A DNA stretch of 64,000 nt from Siphonodentalium dalli (lineage: Eukaryota > Mollusca > Scaphopoda > Gadilida > Siphonodentaliidae): NCBI GenBank assembly GCA_032622095.1, contig CP136063.1, forward strand, positions 118,006,723 to 118,070,722. The letters are read 5' to 3'. Both the position numbers and the translations under genes were made by a program. The notes below the pieces were generated by a model. The model was not told the DNA's origin, did not search any database, and saw nothing but the letters and a program-made list of their open reading frames with translations. Shown here piece after piece: positions 54,500-64,000 of this stretch (the first letter of the stretch is position 1; each line of letters opens with the position of its first letter).

Positions 54500-55892
54500 G
54501 TTATTGTTGCCTAGTGTCTGTTTTTGAATACCAACACATACACCATTGTATGTCTATCATATTCGATGTTTGAAACATAACTAATTTCTCTTTTCTTGTT
54601 TCCTATTTTCGTGTTATCATTTGAAAATCATAATAAAATGGTTCAACGCAGGGCTTTTTTCCAGACGCGGCTATGCCCAAGAATAAAAAAACTTCTTTTT
54701 TTTGGCCTAACAAAAAATATTTAATCAAAACATCGGCTAATCCAACCTGGAAAATCAGGACAATCTGGCTCAAAATACGCCCAGTGTCCCTGGGGCGGTT
54801 GGTCCCGCTTCCAATTATAAATACGCATAACAGTATTACTATTCCCATAAAATTGGGTAAAATAACTCTTTCATTCTCCGAAATCTACCACGTTTGGGAG
54901 ATTATCCCTTGCATCATCATAAGTTAAGCCCAATTTAAATTTTATTTCTATAAGTGAATATCGATCGATCTTGGTCATGTGATATCTGTTCGTTTTATAT
55001 TGTGTTTTTATTGTGGAATGAATCACATGACCTCAACAAGTGAAAACAATTTAGTGGGAATCGCCCAGCTGCACATTGTCAATATTAATTGCTTATCCAC
55101 CTCCTACCCCTCTCTACTATACATATAAAGCCCATCAGATAAACCGCGCCTCTATCCGTCTACTAGACAGATAAAGCATCCTCTACAAGACAGATAAACT
55201 TAATAATATGCGAGGAAGAAAGGTTACAAGAACTTGGACCAGTTAACCTCCAGCAGTTCGTGAGTGACGTCAATGGGTCGTAACAACATTATGGAGCATC
55301 ATTAGAATGGACCATGTTGGTTTCCGTTGTTAGCGACAGCATCCTTAGAAACGTCAACATCCACAACGTATTTTCGTGCAATCGGTGACGACATCTTTCT
55401 AAAAGATCAAACGATGTGCCCCAAAACGCACTCAAATAGAATGTTTCAATGTTCAGTTGGTGAAGTCTATAAATTGATTAAGCAATAGGCAGTTTCATTA
55501 CTATAAAGTATACAATTTTCTTCCATGAACTGGTGCATTTGCACTGCCGATCTTGGTGCTGGTGCTACCGCTAAAGTTCAGATTTTCAATTCATTAATAA
55601 CTTTCAAGCACAATCATCCAAATTCACATGACTGATATACTCGAACATTTCAGTTTTAGATTTGACAGTAACGCGAATCATTTCGATTTTATTAGAAATT
55701 ACACCATGCTATGATATTTTTCCGGCATAATTTAGAAATTATAAAAGTGGACTATTTCGCGGTGCAGTCGCATGAATACAGATAAAGTCGCTAAGTAGGT
55801 CATCGCTTCTCTATAAGGAGCATGTGAATTTTGCGATGTTTTTTGACAAAAACTGGGATAAAATACATTTAAATTTGTTCGGTGGATAAACA
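54500..55892. other. No gene or repeat recognised
   Basis: AT-rich intronic sequence. The short open frames here (75-110 codons on both strands) have no recognisable domain. TCTACTAGACAGATAAA / CTACAAGACAGATAAAC at 55158-55199 is a small direct repeat. Confidence 0.5.
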
Positions 55893-56790
55893 GAATATCC
55901 GCATAGTGTAGCTGAATAGATAATTGTCTCCCGAAAAAAAAAATTCGGGGGACTATTAAAATAGCCGGTGTCCGTGCGTCCATCCGTGCGGCTGTCCGTT
56001 TGTCCGGAAATGGTTTCCGGATGATAACTTTAGTTTCGGTTATTAGATCAAAAGCAAATTTCATCGGTGAGTTTATCAGACCAAAATACAGGTCAAGTTC
56101 GAATAGGGGTTGCTCCGCCCATTTTTGCGAGAGTTATGGCCATTTTTTTATTTACTTAGAATCTTGTAATTTTCTTGTTTCCGGATGATAACTTCAGTTT
56201 GTGTGATCATATCTGAACCAAATTTGGTATGTGAGTTTATCAGCCCTATATACAGGTCAAGTTCGAATATGGGTTTGCTCCACTTTTGCTAGAGTTGTGG
56301 GCCTTTTTCTGGATGATAACCTTAGTTTGTGTAATCATATCTGAATCAAATTTAGTATGATAGTTTATCAGCCCAAAATACAGGTCAGGTTCAAATATGT
56401 GTTTTCTCTGCCCATTTTTGTGAGAGTTATGGCCCTTTTACTACTTAGAATACTGTCAATTTCTGGTTTCCGGATGATAACTTTAGTTTGTGTGATCATA
56501 TCTGAATCAAATTTGGTATATGAGTTTATCAGCTCGAAATACAGATCAAGTTCGAATATGGGTACGATCCACCCATTTTGTTCTGAAATTTTGTATCGGA
56601 TTTAGGGTCCTTGTTATTTTTTTTCGGAAAAGCTGATGCCCCCAATGAAGCCACTTTTTCGGGGGACACTGTGGCCGGACGGCCTTTTATTTAGTTTTGC
56701 TCGTATGTGGGCATCTATTTGGCTCGCCAAATAGATGCCCAAATACTCGCAAAAATAAATTCTTTATTCAGCTGCACTATGCGGATATTC
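55893..56790. mobile_element. Inverted-repeat element carrying a GGGGGAC...TCCGTCC tandem repeat
   Basis: GAATATCCGCATAGTG and its continuation TAGCTGAATA (55893-55918) are the inverse of 56765-56790 with one mismatch. Inside, TTCGGGGGACTATT and TTTCGGGGGACACTGTG mark the ends of a second unit (55935-56690) whose core is ~180-bp repeats with GGATGATAACTTTAGTTTG, ATCATATCTGAATCAAATTT, GAGTTTATCAG and ACAGGTCAAGTTCGAATA. The right end lies 68 bp before an exon. Confidence 0.75.
56709..56740. repeat. Perfect 15-bp hairpin, 2-nt loop
   Basis: GGGCATCTATTTGGC-TC-GCCAAATAGATGCCC, in the right end of the 55893-56790 element. Confidence 0.95.
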
Positions 56791-56858
56791 TATATATCTC
56801 CATGTTGGTCCAATAGCCCTGAGCTTAAAATTATTCTTTGAAAATCATGTACTTTCAG

Positions 56859-56952
56859 GGGAGCAGACACAGTATGATGAACATTTTACCAGAAATAGTT
56901 TGCTTTGGACCAGCTGACAGCCTCCAAAAGATTATAGCATATGGCGATGGAG
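56859..56952 (+). CDS. RNF213: RNF213-like exon (NILPEIVCFGPADSL)
   Basis: Acceptor TACTTTCAG|GGG and donor GGAG|GTAAAC, phase 0 in, phase 1 out (31 codons plus one base). Reads GSRHSMMNILPEIVCFGPAD then SLQKIIAYGDG. It matches the family segment 'LP.I.C..P...L' between the AAA core helix and the FQRPYQYL block. Phase 1 out is exactly what the next exon needs. A small exon after a 15 kb intron, but both sides fit. Confidence 0.85.
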
Positions 56953-57065
56953 GTAAACTTATAATAGTGTTTCCCCTTTTCTGTCTCATCTGTATCTCCT
57001 CACATTTGGCTATTTTCCCATGGTTGCATATATTAATGATATTTAGTTCGACGTTACTTTAAATT

Positions 57066-58979
57066 TTTTTTATCTATTGCCATGGGTTGGTCGTCCATGC
57101 GTGTGTGCGTCCGTCTACAATTTCCTTTGGCACACCCTACAGGCCACATCCCTCATCCAAATGCCACCAAACTTCATAGGGATCTTTGGGGTGACCGCTA
57201 GATGGGAACTTACCTTTTTAGCTCAACTTGAGCTATTGTCATGGGTTGGCGTTTGTCGTCTGTCTGTGCATGTGTGTGCGTCCATCAGTCAACAATATCA
57301 GTTAGCATACCCTACAGGTCACATCTCTTATCCGATTGTTCTACATATGGATCTTCGGGGTGACCTCTAGATGGGAGCCATTGATTTTTTCCGAAAATCA
57401 TTAAAAAACATGGCCGCCAGCAGCCATCTTGGATTTCAAATTTGAATCCATTGGAACACCATGCAGCTCACATTTATTGGAGAATAATTTGAAAATTTTG
57501 AGGCATGTTTAGGATTCCCTCTTGATTGTAGCTATCGAATTTGAATAATTTTCGATGAAAAACATGGCCGTTGGTATCCATCTTGGATTTTACTCTTTGC
57601 ATGACTAAATCCTTTGGCACAATCTATTGGCCACATGCCTCTTCTGATCACCACCAAACTTCATATAGTTCCATATGGGAGCCATAAAATGTTTCGAATT
57701 TCGTTTAAAAACATGGCTGCCAGTGACCATCTTGGAATTTACTCTTTGTGTGACTAAATCCTTTAGTACATTCCCTACAGATCACACCCCTCATCCGATC
57801 GCCACGACATTGATGATCGGACTGACCACCAGATGGGAGCTATCATTTTTTTTTTGAATTTCATTGGAAAACATGGCCGCTAGCAGTCATCTTAAATTTT
57901 ACTTTATATATATCTCTTCATGTTGAGATTAAGTATTACTTAGACATTTTTCCGCATTCCTAATCGCTCCATTGAGTGTAACACATGAAATTATCCCCCA
58001 TCCAAGTTGATTGACACTTTCATTGGAGAATTATTTTGAAAATTTACAGGCATGTTTAGGATCACCTGTAGATGGGAGCTATCAAATTTGAACCTTTTTC
58101 GATGAAAAACATTGGCGCTGGCATTAATCTTGGATTTTACTCTTTGCATGACTAAATCCTTTGGCACATCCTACAGACCACATCCCTCATTCTTCCGATC
58201 ATCACCAAACTTCATATGGATCTTCTGGGTGACCAACAGATGGGAGCCATCAAATATTTGGGAATTTCGTTGAATAACATGGCCGGCAGCAGCCATCTTG
58301 GATTTTATTCTTTGTATGACTAAATCCTTCGGCACTCCCTACAGACGACATCCCTCATCTGATCATCACCAGACTTCATATGGCACTTCGGGATGACCAC
58401 TAGGTTGGAGCAATCAAATTTTTCTCAAATTTTGTTTTAAAAACATGGACGCCTGAGAGCATCTTGGATTTTATTTATATATATCTCTTCATGTTCACAT
58501 TTAGTATTAGACATTTAAATTTCCGCATTCCTAATAACTCCATTGACTGTAACACATGAAATTATCCCCTCTACAGTGTCATTGACACTGTCATTATACA
58601 CCCGTTTGATAACGCCCATTATTGTATTATCATATCAAATATTCCCAAATTTCATTGAGAGACATGGTTGCCAATGGCCATCTTGGATTTTACTCTTTCT
58701 ATGACTAAATCATTCGCTGCATACAAGAGGCCGACTCCCTCATCCAATCATCACCAAACTTCATATGGATCTTTGGGGTGACCTCTAGATGGGAGCCATC
58801 TCGGATTTCCGAACAGCCAAATTTTTTTATCCGATTAATCCCAAACTGTTTATGCATCTTCAGAGTAACCTCTAGTTACTTAAGCATATAAAATGTCCAA
58901 GTTCCCTATCGCTCTATGAACTAATAAATGGCATGATATAATTTACAAGTTGAGCTACAGTGTCATTGACACTTTCATT
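57066..58979 (+). mobile_element. Pearl-like modular repeat element(s), copy 5, compound
   Basis: A partial start (ATTGCCATGGGTTGG, 57075) is followed by a complete start TTTTTAGCTCAACTTGAGC at 57220. Degenerate ~165-bp units of the CACACCCTACAG type follow. Three 3'-end signatures occur (TTGATTGACACTTTCATT at 58007-58024, GTGTCATTGACACTGTCATT to 58596, GTTGAGCTACA...TTTCATT to 58979). The structure looks like end-to-end or nested copies. It fills the intron between 56952 and 59312. Confidence 0.75.
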
Positions 58980-59311
58980 CAGTTATCAGTTTGAACTTCC
59001 AGCCTATCATATTGGTAAAAATATAATAGTGTGTGCCTATTATTATATTTACTCAATTATGTTTGCTATATTCGTCTGTAATGAAAGCAATTATGACTCT
59101 GATAAGGTCACGTTAATTTCTTTTATTGTGATTCGTTTCAATGTTAAACCTCAATGTATCATGGGGTTAACCATGACAAAAAAAATATTTACCAATCATA
59201 ATACTTTCCATATTTGCACATTTGTCTCTGATTTGGTCTATTCAATACACAAGCTATTAGAACAAGTTATGTACCTCTGTATACTGAGAATTATGTGTAT
59301 GTCTTTTGCAG

Positions 59312-59468
59312 TTAATCCACGGGAGAGAACTTTTGATGATGCAGAATTTAAGAGTCAGGTATTCCAGAAACCATATAGGTACCTCAGAAGGGTTGGGGCT
59401 AATATGCCTGAGGAAACATTTGCCCAACCCAACGGAACTAAGCGCGAGTGCCTAGAACTACTGATCAG
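59312..59468 (+). CDS. RNF213: RNF213-like exon (FKSQVFQKPYRYLRRV)
   Basis: Acceptor CTTTTGCAG|TT and donor ATCAG|GTGAGC, phase 1 in, phase 2 out. VNPRERTFDDAEFKSQVFQK then PYRYLRRVGANMPEETF and KRECLELLIR. 'EFKSE.FQRPYQYLKR' is one of the most recognisable RNF213 signatures, and the distance to the next block (CG..DPSW) is right. The open frame that runs into it from 58960 is read-through of the intron and the pearl-like 3' end. Confidence 0.94.
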
Positions 59469-61469
59469 GTGAGCATTTAACCCTTTATTTACTGAATGTC
59501 TGGTTTACATGTAACATATTACAAATGTACACGTACATCACGTTTAATCACGTCGGCGGTTTTTGAACTATAATTGCTTACGGCGACTGGATTACGCAAA
59601 ACACCGTGGAGTAATAGTGTTGTTGTTAGCATCTATCTTACATATCGTCAAATGATTTACGCACCCGATTCCTATATCGGTTTCCACTCATGCGGATTTG
59701 TTTTGTTTTTTTGTGTTTCTGAAATCTAAATTTCTTATAAAATGGGAAAAGTTAATCCTCCATTTATCTGAATTTGGTCGAAACCAGCGGGGACGGTGCA
59801 TTAGCAACACTGAGTCCGAGTTTAGTCTTGGAGGCCAGGGCGGCGATCGTTGCAGAAATATTCATATTCGTTCAAATATATAGTTGTGTTCATATGCCAA
59901 ACATAATCGGCGCGTAAATAGTATATTATCGCCAAGACGTATGATTGTACGCATTCGTGAAATAGTAAAGCAATTTACAAACATTTGCGCCTGAAGATTT
60001 CTTGTCGGTGGGAATAAAATGTATAACTAAGAAAGCGTGGCACATGTCATGCAGCAAAGTAAAGTTGTTATCATCACCAATGTGCGCGAAAAAACACACA
60101 CGCAAAACACCAAACATTGAAAGACACAACGTTGTCAAATCAGTCTTTGATTTTGTTACGTGAACATTCATTGTGCTCACGAGTGTGTGTCGGGCGGCAT
60201 CGTTTGATGTGAAATTGCAACTTTTGGCGAAGGCGTGCACTTGTAGTTCTCGGTGGGTCGCAGTATAAATTATATCACATACCGGTATTCCTATCTAATC
60301 GTTATTCGGAAAAAAACATGCATGGTGTTGGAAAGATAAAATATGTTTGTTTGGTTATATACAGAGGTTAACATTGTAACATAATTATTTCAAGTGATCG
60401 AATTTGGTGTGTTTTAGTCCTTGTTAGTTTATTCCCGATACGGTAGCAATAAAGAGCGTTTGTCTCACTTTTGTGCGACAAATATTTATAAATAGCTATT
60501 ACGTGCACAACATTTTAAAGATCGAATGAGACTTGTCTGTTTAAAGCCACGTGGCGGTTCGCACATAATATTATTCGCAATACCAAAATAGATCGATAAA
60601 TATCTGAACTACCTTCTGCGAGCATTATGTAAGCCAAACGGACGCATTCAGGCATTGAAGTAATGGAAATACAAGTGTCCAAAACACAAAACAGCCATTC
60701 GCGCGTGCGTCACGTGTGTAGTTTTACTATATAATAGCACCATCAACAAAACACAAATATTTATTTCACCCATTGAGGCCAGTTATAAAAAGACATGACG
60801 ACATCTTAATTCAAGTGCCCCGTGACCTATATTAACAAAGTCTGCCAGCTGCAGTATGACGTAATCAGTGACACGTGCTTTTGCCAGAATGTGTTTTTTC
60901 CTGGATATACGGGAGTTCCACGTTGTGTCTTTTATTGCTAAGACAATAATTCCCGTTGTATACGAACAAATGGTGTTTGTGATTTGCAGTTAATGAATGT
61001 CAATAAAGTTAATAACGATATTTATTCTGGGGACTATTTAAATAGTGGTCGTTATCATTCAATTTAGGGATCACGTACATCTGAACATTGATATAAACTG
61101 TAGATACGGGATTTATCGAGCTGTCTAAAATGGCCGAAATCATTTGTTCCCTTCCCGATAACCAACACTGATTACAAATAGTGTCATTTATGGGAATTTT
61201 AGGCAATAAAACGAGACTAGAAATGTTATTGTAATATTTTAATATTCACATTAATTGAAAAATGACTTTATCAAAGTAACTTATACTTACCTTTACTTAA
61301 TCTGGAAGCCCGTTATAATGGGCATATTTCCCGATACTCGGTTTTCATCTATTTCAATATTTTAATAATACACTTCACGGTACACAAACATGGACGGAGA
61401 TCGTGAGAACGGCCGTCCTATTTTGGAAGATTGACGGGTCAGCCATCGAATCCCGTCATTAACCTCGTT

Positions 61470-61672
61470 ACAAAAATGCTACCGCGTAGCGGTAATGTCA
61501 CCGCGTTTGTGCGGTGGATTACCGCGTGCCACCGCGCTACCAACATTCGTTACCGCTGGTAGTGCGGTGGTACCGTGAATGTCGCGGTGGTACTGCGGTA
61601 CGCGCGTGGTAGTGCAACCGCAAATCGGCGGTATGTCGCGGTATTGCACCGCGGTATTAACGCATGTACACC
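61470..61672. repeat. ACCGCG / CGCGGT-rich cryptic repeat
   Basis: More than a dozen ACCGC / GCGGT words in both orientations, among them CTACCGCGTAGCGGTAATG (near-palindrome) and TGCACCGCGGTATT. The sequence is locally GC-rich and CpG-rich in an AT-rich intron. Confidence 0.8.
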
Positions 61673-61805
61673 TCGTTAAAACAGGTCGCTTAATTTGAGC
61701 AGTGCTGTATATCATATTATAAAACTGTGTGTAAATCTACTGAAGTATATATACATGTATGGTAGCCAAATTATATGATATGTATGACCTCTATACAAAG
61801 GTACA

Positions 61806-62632
61806 TTATTATACCCCCCCTTTCGAAGAAAATGGGGGGTATACTGGATTGACTGCGTCTGTCCGTCACACTTTCTCCCTCCGTGTGTCTGTCCGTCCGT
61901 CCGTCCGTCCGACCTCATAACTCGAACAACTATGAACCGATTTCAAAAAAAATTTGTATGCAATCTCCTTAGGACCGCCTCTCCGCATGAGGCTAATTGC
62001 GGTGTGTTCCGACTTTCTTTTTTTTAAGTTACGCCTTACTTTTCGACTTATTTTGACTTAGAAAATTCTGTCCGACTTAATAACTTTAACAAATATGAAA
62101 CGATTTCATGAATTTTTGGTATACATGATTCTCACAACACCCTCTCTACATGATGCGGCTCAGGGTTGGCTCGGACTGTTTTTCTTAACATTACACTTCA
62201 TTTTCGACTTATTTTGACTTCGAAAATTTGGGGATTTTTTTTTTGTGGATTTGGGATTTTTTTTGTGTGAATGCTATCAAGTTAGGATATTCTATTGCTA
62301 TAATATCTCAGATGAGTTCGAAAATCAGCTTTGTCCAAATTTTTTCCCTGGAGTTGTGTGCATTCTTAGCAGAAGTTTAGTTTGACTAACGAAACACTCG
62401 ACAAAAGCCATCTTAGATGTTAAGTTTGCATTTCATTTTCTACCCTTTTTTGGGTTTCTGCAATCATTCGAACAAATATGAACCAATTTGAATATTTTTA
62501 TCTGTACAAGCTTCTTGCGACACCATATCGATATTATTAATCCAAATTTTTCTTTAAAGTTAAAAATCTTTTTTGTTGGGTTTACTGATAATGCGGGTTG
62601 AATTTTTCTCGAGTGCACACCTCTTGTTTATT
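61806..62632 (+). repeat. TATACCC-type element, third copy
   Basis: TTATACCCCCCCTTTCGAAGAAAATGGGGGGTATAC makes a hairpin start, followed by (GTCC)n. Degenerate units carry CATAACTCGAACAA(C/A)TATGAA, CGATTTCA, TTTGGTATACATG and TTTTTCGACTTATTTTGACTT. It ends CACACCTCTTGTTTA. Same family as 29565 and 32197. Confidence 0.8.
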
Positions 62633-63140
62633 TAATTGATAGCATGTTGGCTAGATACATATGTTTGTTTGCTATGTTGACCACATGTAAATATGTACAT
62701 ATCTGTATATACTTAATATATCTACCTCAATGCCTTTGTTAAGGAAATGAGAAGTAAATGAACTGAATTAAAAATATGTGGGCCATTTCCAACAATCTGG
62801 TCACATTATCTAGGTGATCACATTTAAAGTACACATCATGTTTGTTTAGTAATTCAGAGAAAGATAAGAAAGCTGCCTGGTTTCTGCAGAAAGCTTTAAT
62901 ATTAATTTTCTATATCAGGTGCAATACTAACTTCTGAGGCTAATGTGCTTTACACCATTATTACCCCAGTCATAGTGCATATATGGCACTATTCTTATAT
63001 CCATCATCTAAGGCTAAGCAGGACCTGATCCGATCTGCAACATAATCATTATCTGGGTAAAACAGAATTAACATGCAGCATCACAAACATATCTGCCACT
63101 GCCAAACATTCTATAGCATATTGCTGATAAATACGTATGG
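62633..63140. other. No gene seen
   Basis: AT-rich intronic sequence with no recognised repeat or exon. Confidence 0.5.
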
Positions 63141-63149
63141 ATTGGTTAT

Positions 63150-63460
63150 TTCTCAATAACTTTTGCAGAGCTATTTTCATGAAACTTGGTATGCATGTAG
63201 GTATTGCTCTGGGGAATTGAAAACACATCCCTGTCCACCAGTCACGTGACCATGACTACATGACCACAAACAAGATGACCGCCACCCCAAAATATAAGAA
63301 CATTTCAGTATATCTCAATAACTTTTGTATCTGTAGAGATATTTTGATGAATGTTTGTATGTAAGTAGGTATCAGTGTTGGGAATCGAAAAAAAAATCCT
63401 GTCCACCCATGTCACATGATCACGATCATGTGACCACAAAACAAGATGGCCACCGATTAT
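63150..63460 (+). repeat. ~145-bp tandem duplication
   Basis: CTCAATAACTTTTG..., 'atgcatgtaggtattg', CCTGTCCACC, GTCACGTGACCATGA / GTCACATGATCACGAT, and GACCACAAA.CAAGATGACC occur twice in order, diverged. It resembles one core unit of the other arrays in the window. Confidence 0.75.
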
Positions 63461-63905
63461 GAATATAATTTTCTAATTAATAAGAATGGCAATGTATACT
63501 GATTACTAGGTATCAGAATTTGTGAAAAATGATTGCACTAGGATACTCTAGCAGACTGTTTGACACTTTGAACATTAGTAATCGCCATATGAACACTGGT
63601 TGTAACTTAATAATGTAGGTCAAACTTAATCCAATAAACTTGATCTCCAAGAAATATGTAAGTTTGGGACTCCAAATTGCGTGAAAAATTATTGATCAAT
63701 GTAAAATTGGTTTCTTATAATTTGTGCATTTTGGACATCACCTCAAATCTTGTTCACAAAATCTTGTTCTTCCAAGTCAATATTGTATATTGATTTTGGA
63801 ACTAAATATTCATATACAATTTGTCTTATTATTCAAATCTTTTATATACAAGAAATGTGGAAACCATATTGGCATTGAGCAACAACATCATTGTCTTCTT
63901 TTCAG

Positions 63906-64000
63906 GCATTGTGGAATACAGGACCCATCGTGGGCTGAGATCCATCACTTCGTCTGGTTTCTCAACACACAGCTCGTCGACTTTGAGAACTCGAGTTTCT
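63906..64000 (+). CDS. RNF213: RNF213-like exon, truncated by window end (CGIQDPSWAEI)
   Basis: Acceptor TTCTTTTCAG|G, phase 2 in. The split codon AG|G gives Arg. RHCGIQDPSWAEIHHFVWFL then NTQLVDFENSSF, running off the window. 'CG..DPSW.EL..F..FLN.QL.D.E.S.F' is diagnostic for RNF213. In the family it lies shortly before the catalytic AAA3 module, so the active ATPase sites and the RING/E3 region should follow downstream. Confidence 0.95.

Larger units (their letters stand above)
41415..56858 (+). other. RNF213-like giant intron, 15.4 kb
   Basis: GTTTGT donor and ACTTTCAG acceptor. Most of it consists of successive mobile elements (41558-42598, 42844-43956, 44470-46490 with a nested foldback, 46646-47640, 49095-54492, 55893-56790), annotated separately. 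The stretches 44080-44465, 47700-48300, 48690-49090 and 54500-55890 show no gene. Confidence 0.8.
59469..63905 (+). other. RNF213-like intron, 4.4 kb
   Basis: GTGAGC donor and TTCTTTTCAG acceptor. A TTAACCCTTTATTTACTGAA element start lies at 59477, nine bases into the intron. A degenerate inverse (GAATGTCAATAAAGTTAA, to 61012) may be its partner. 59500-61000 otherwise shows nothing recognisable. CCGCGG-rich, TATACCC-type and 145-bp repeats follow. Confidence 0.8.

Noticed and set aside
58960-59472. 170-codon open frame as a separate gene
   Set aside because: Its last third is the RNF213-like exon, and the rest is read-through of a pearl-like 3' end and AT-rich intron.

Overview
The window is eukaryotic: AT-rich, coding sequence broken into short exons with GT/AG introns, and packed with dispersed repeats. 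The repeat style (TCCGTCC-rich elements, arrays of about 160-180 bp units with conserved ends like the bivalve 'pearl' elements) and the protein matches suggest a marine invertebrate, most likely a mollusc and perhaps a bivalve. The species cannot be named from the sequence alone.

One host gene is recognised. Thirteen exons on the + strand (7960 to beyond 64000) join in a consistent chain of splice phases into about 803 residues of an RNF213-type giant AAA+ ATPase / E3 ubiquitin ligase (mysterin). The 5' part of the gene lies left of the window or was not recognised in its first 7.9 kb. The 3' part, with the catalytic AAA modules, RING and E3 module, lies to the right. The visible part holds an apparent UBA-like fold split across two exons (24734-26140) and a nucleotide-binding AAA module with a canonical P-loop (exon 40176-40407) but no Walker-B glutamate. 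This probably matches AAA2 of vertebrate RNF213. Exons make up only about 4% of the gene interval.

Nearly everything else is mobile DNA. 1-7.5 kb: a satellite-like repeat interrupted by a 6.7 kb inverted-repeat-bounded element that contains a LINE 3' end and a modular pearl-like element. 8.3-13 kb: a Ty3/Gypsy relic split by a TTAA-bounded element, a GAGGTCC MITE, and a hAT-like element with a perfect 8-bp target duplication. 16-24 kb: a second pearl-like element, a hAT derivative with transposase remnants and a perfect 8-bp duplication, and a 4.6 kb TTAA-bounded interval with a nested pearl-like copy. 25-34 kb: MITEs, duplicated segments, tandem arrays and another pearl-like copy. 36-48 kb: four more TTAA-bounded elements, one holding a nested TA-flanked element, two foldback elements and a short hAT derivative with a BED-like zinc finger. 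49-54.5 kb: a more GC-rich interval with near-identical inverted flanks and degenerate reverse-transcriptase sequence, tentatively a DIRS-like retrotransposon relic. 55.9-63.5 kb: more inverted-repeat and tandem-repeat families between the last exons.

No tRNA, rRNA, CRISPR array or prokaryotic-style operon was seen. No second host protein-coding gene could be supported on either strand.
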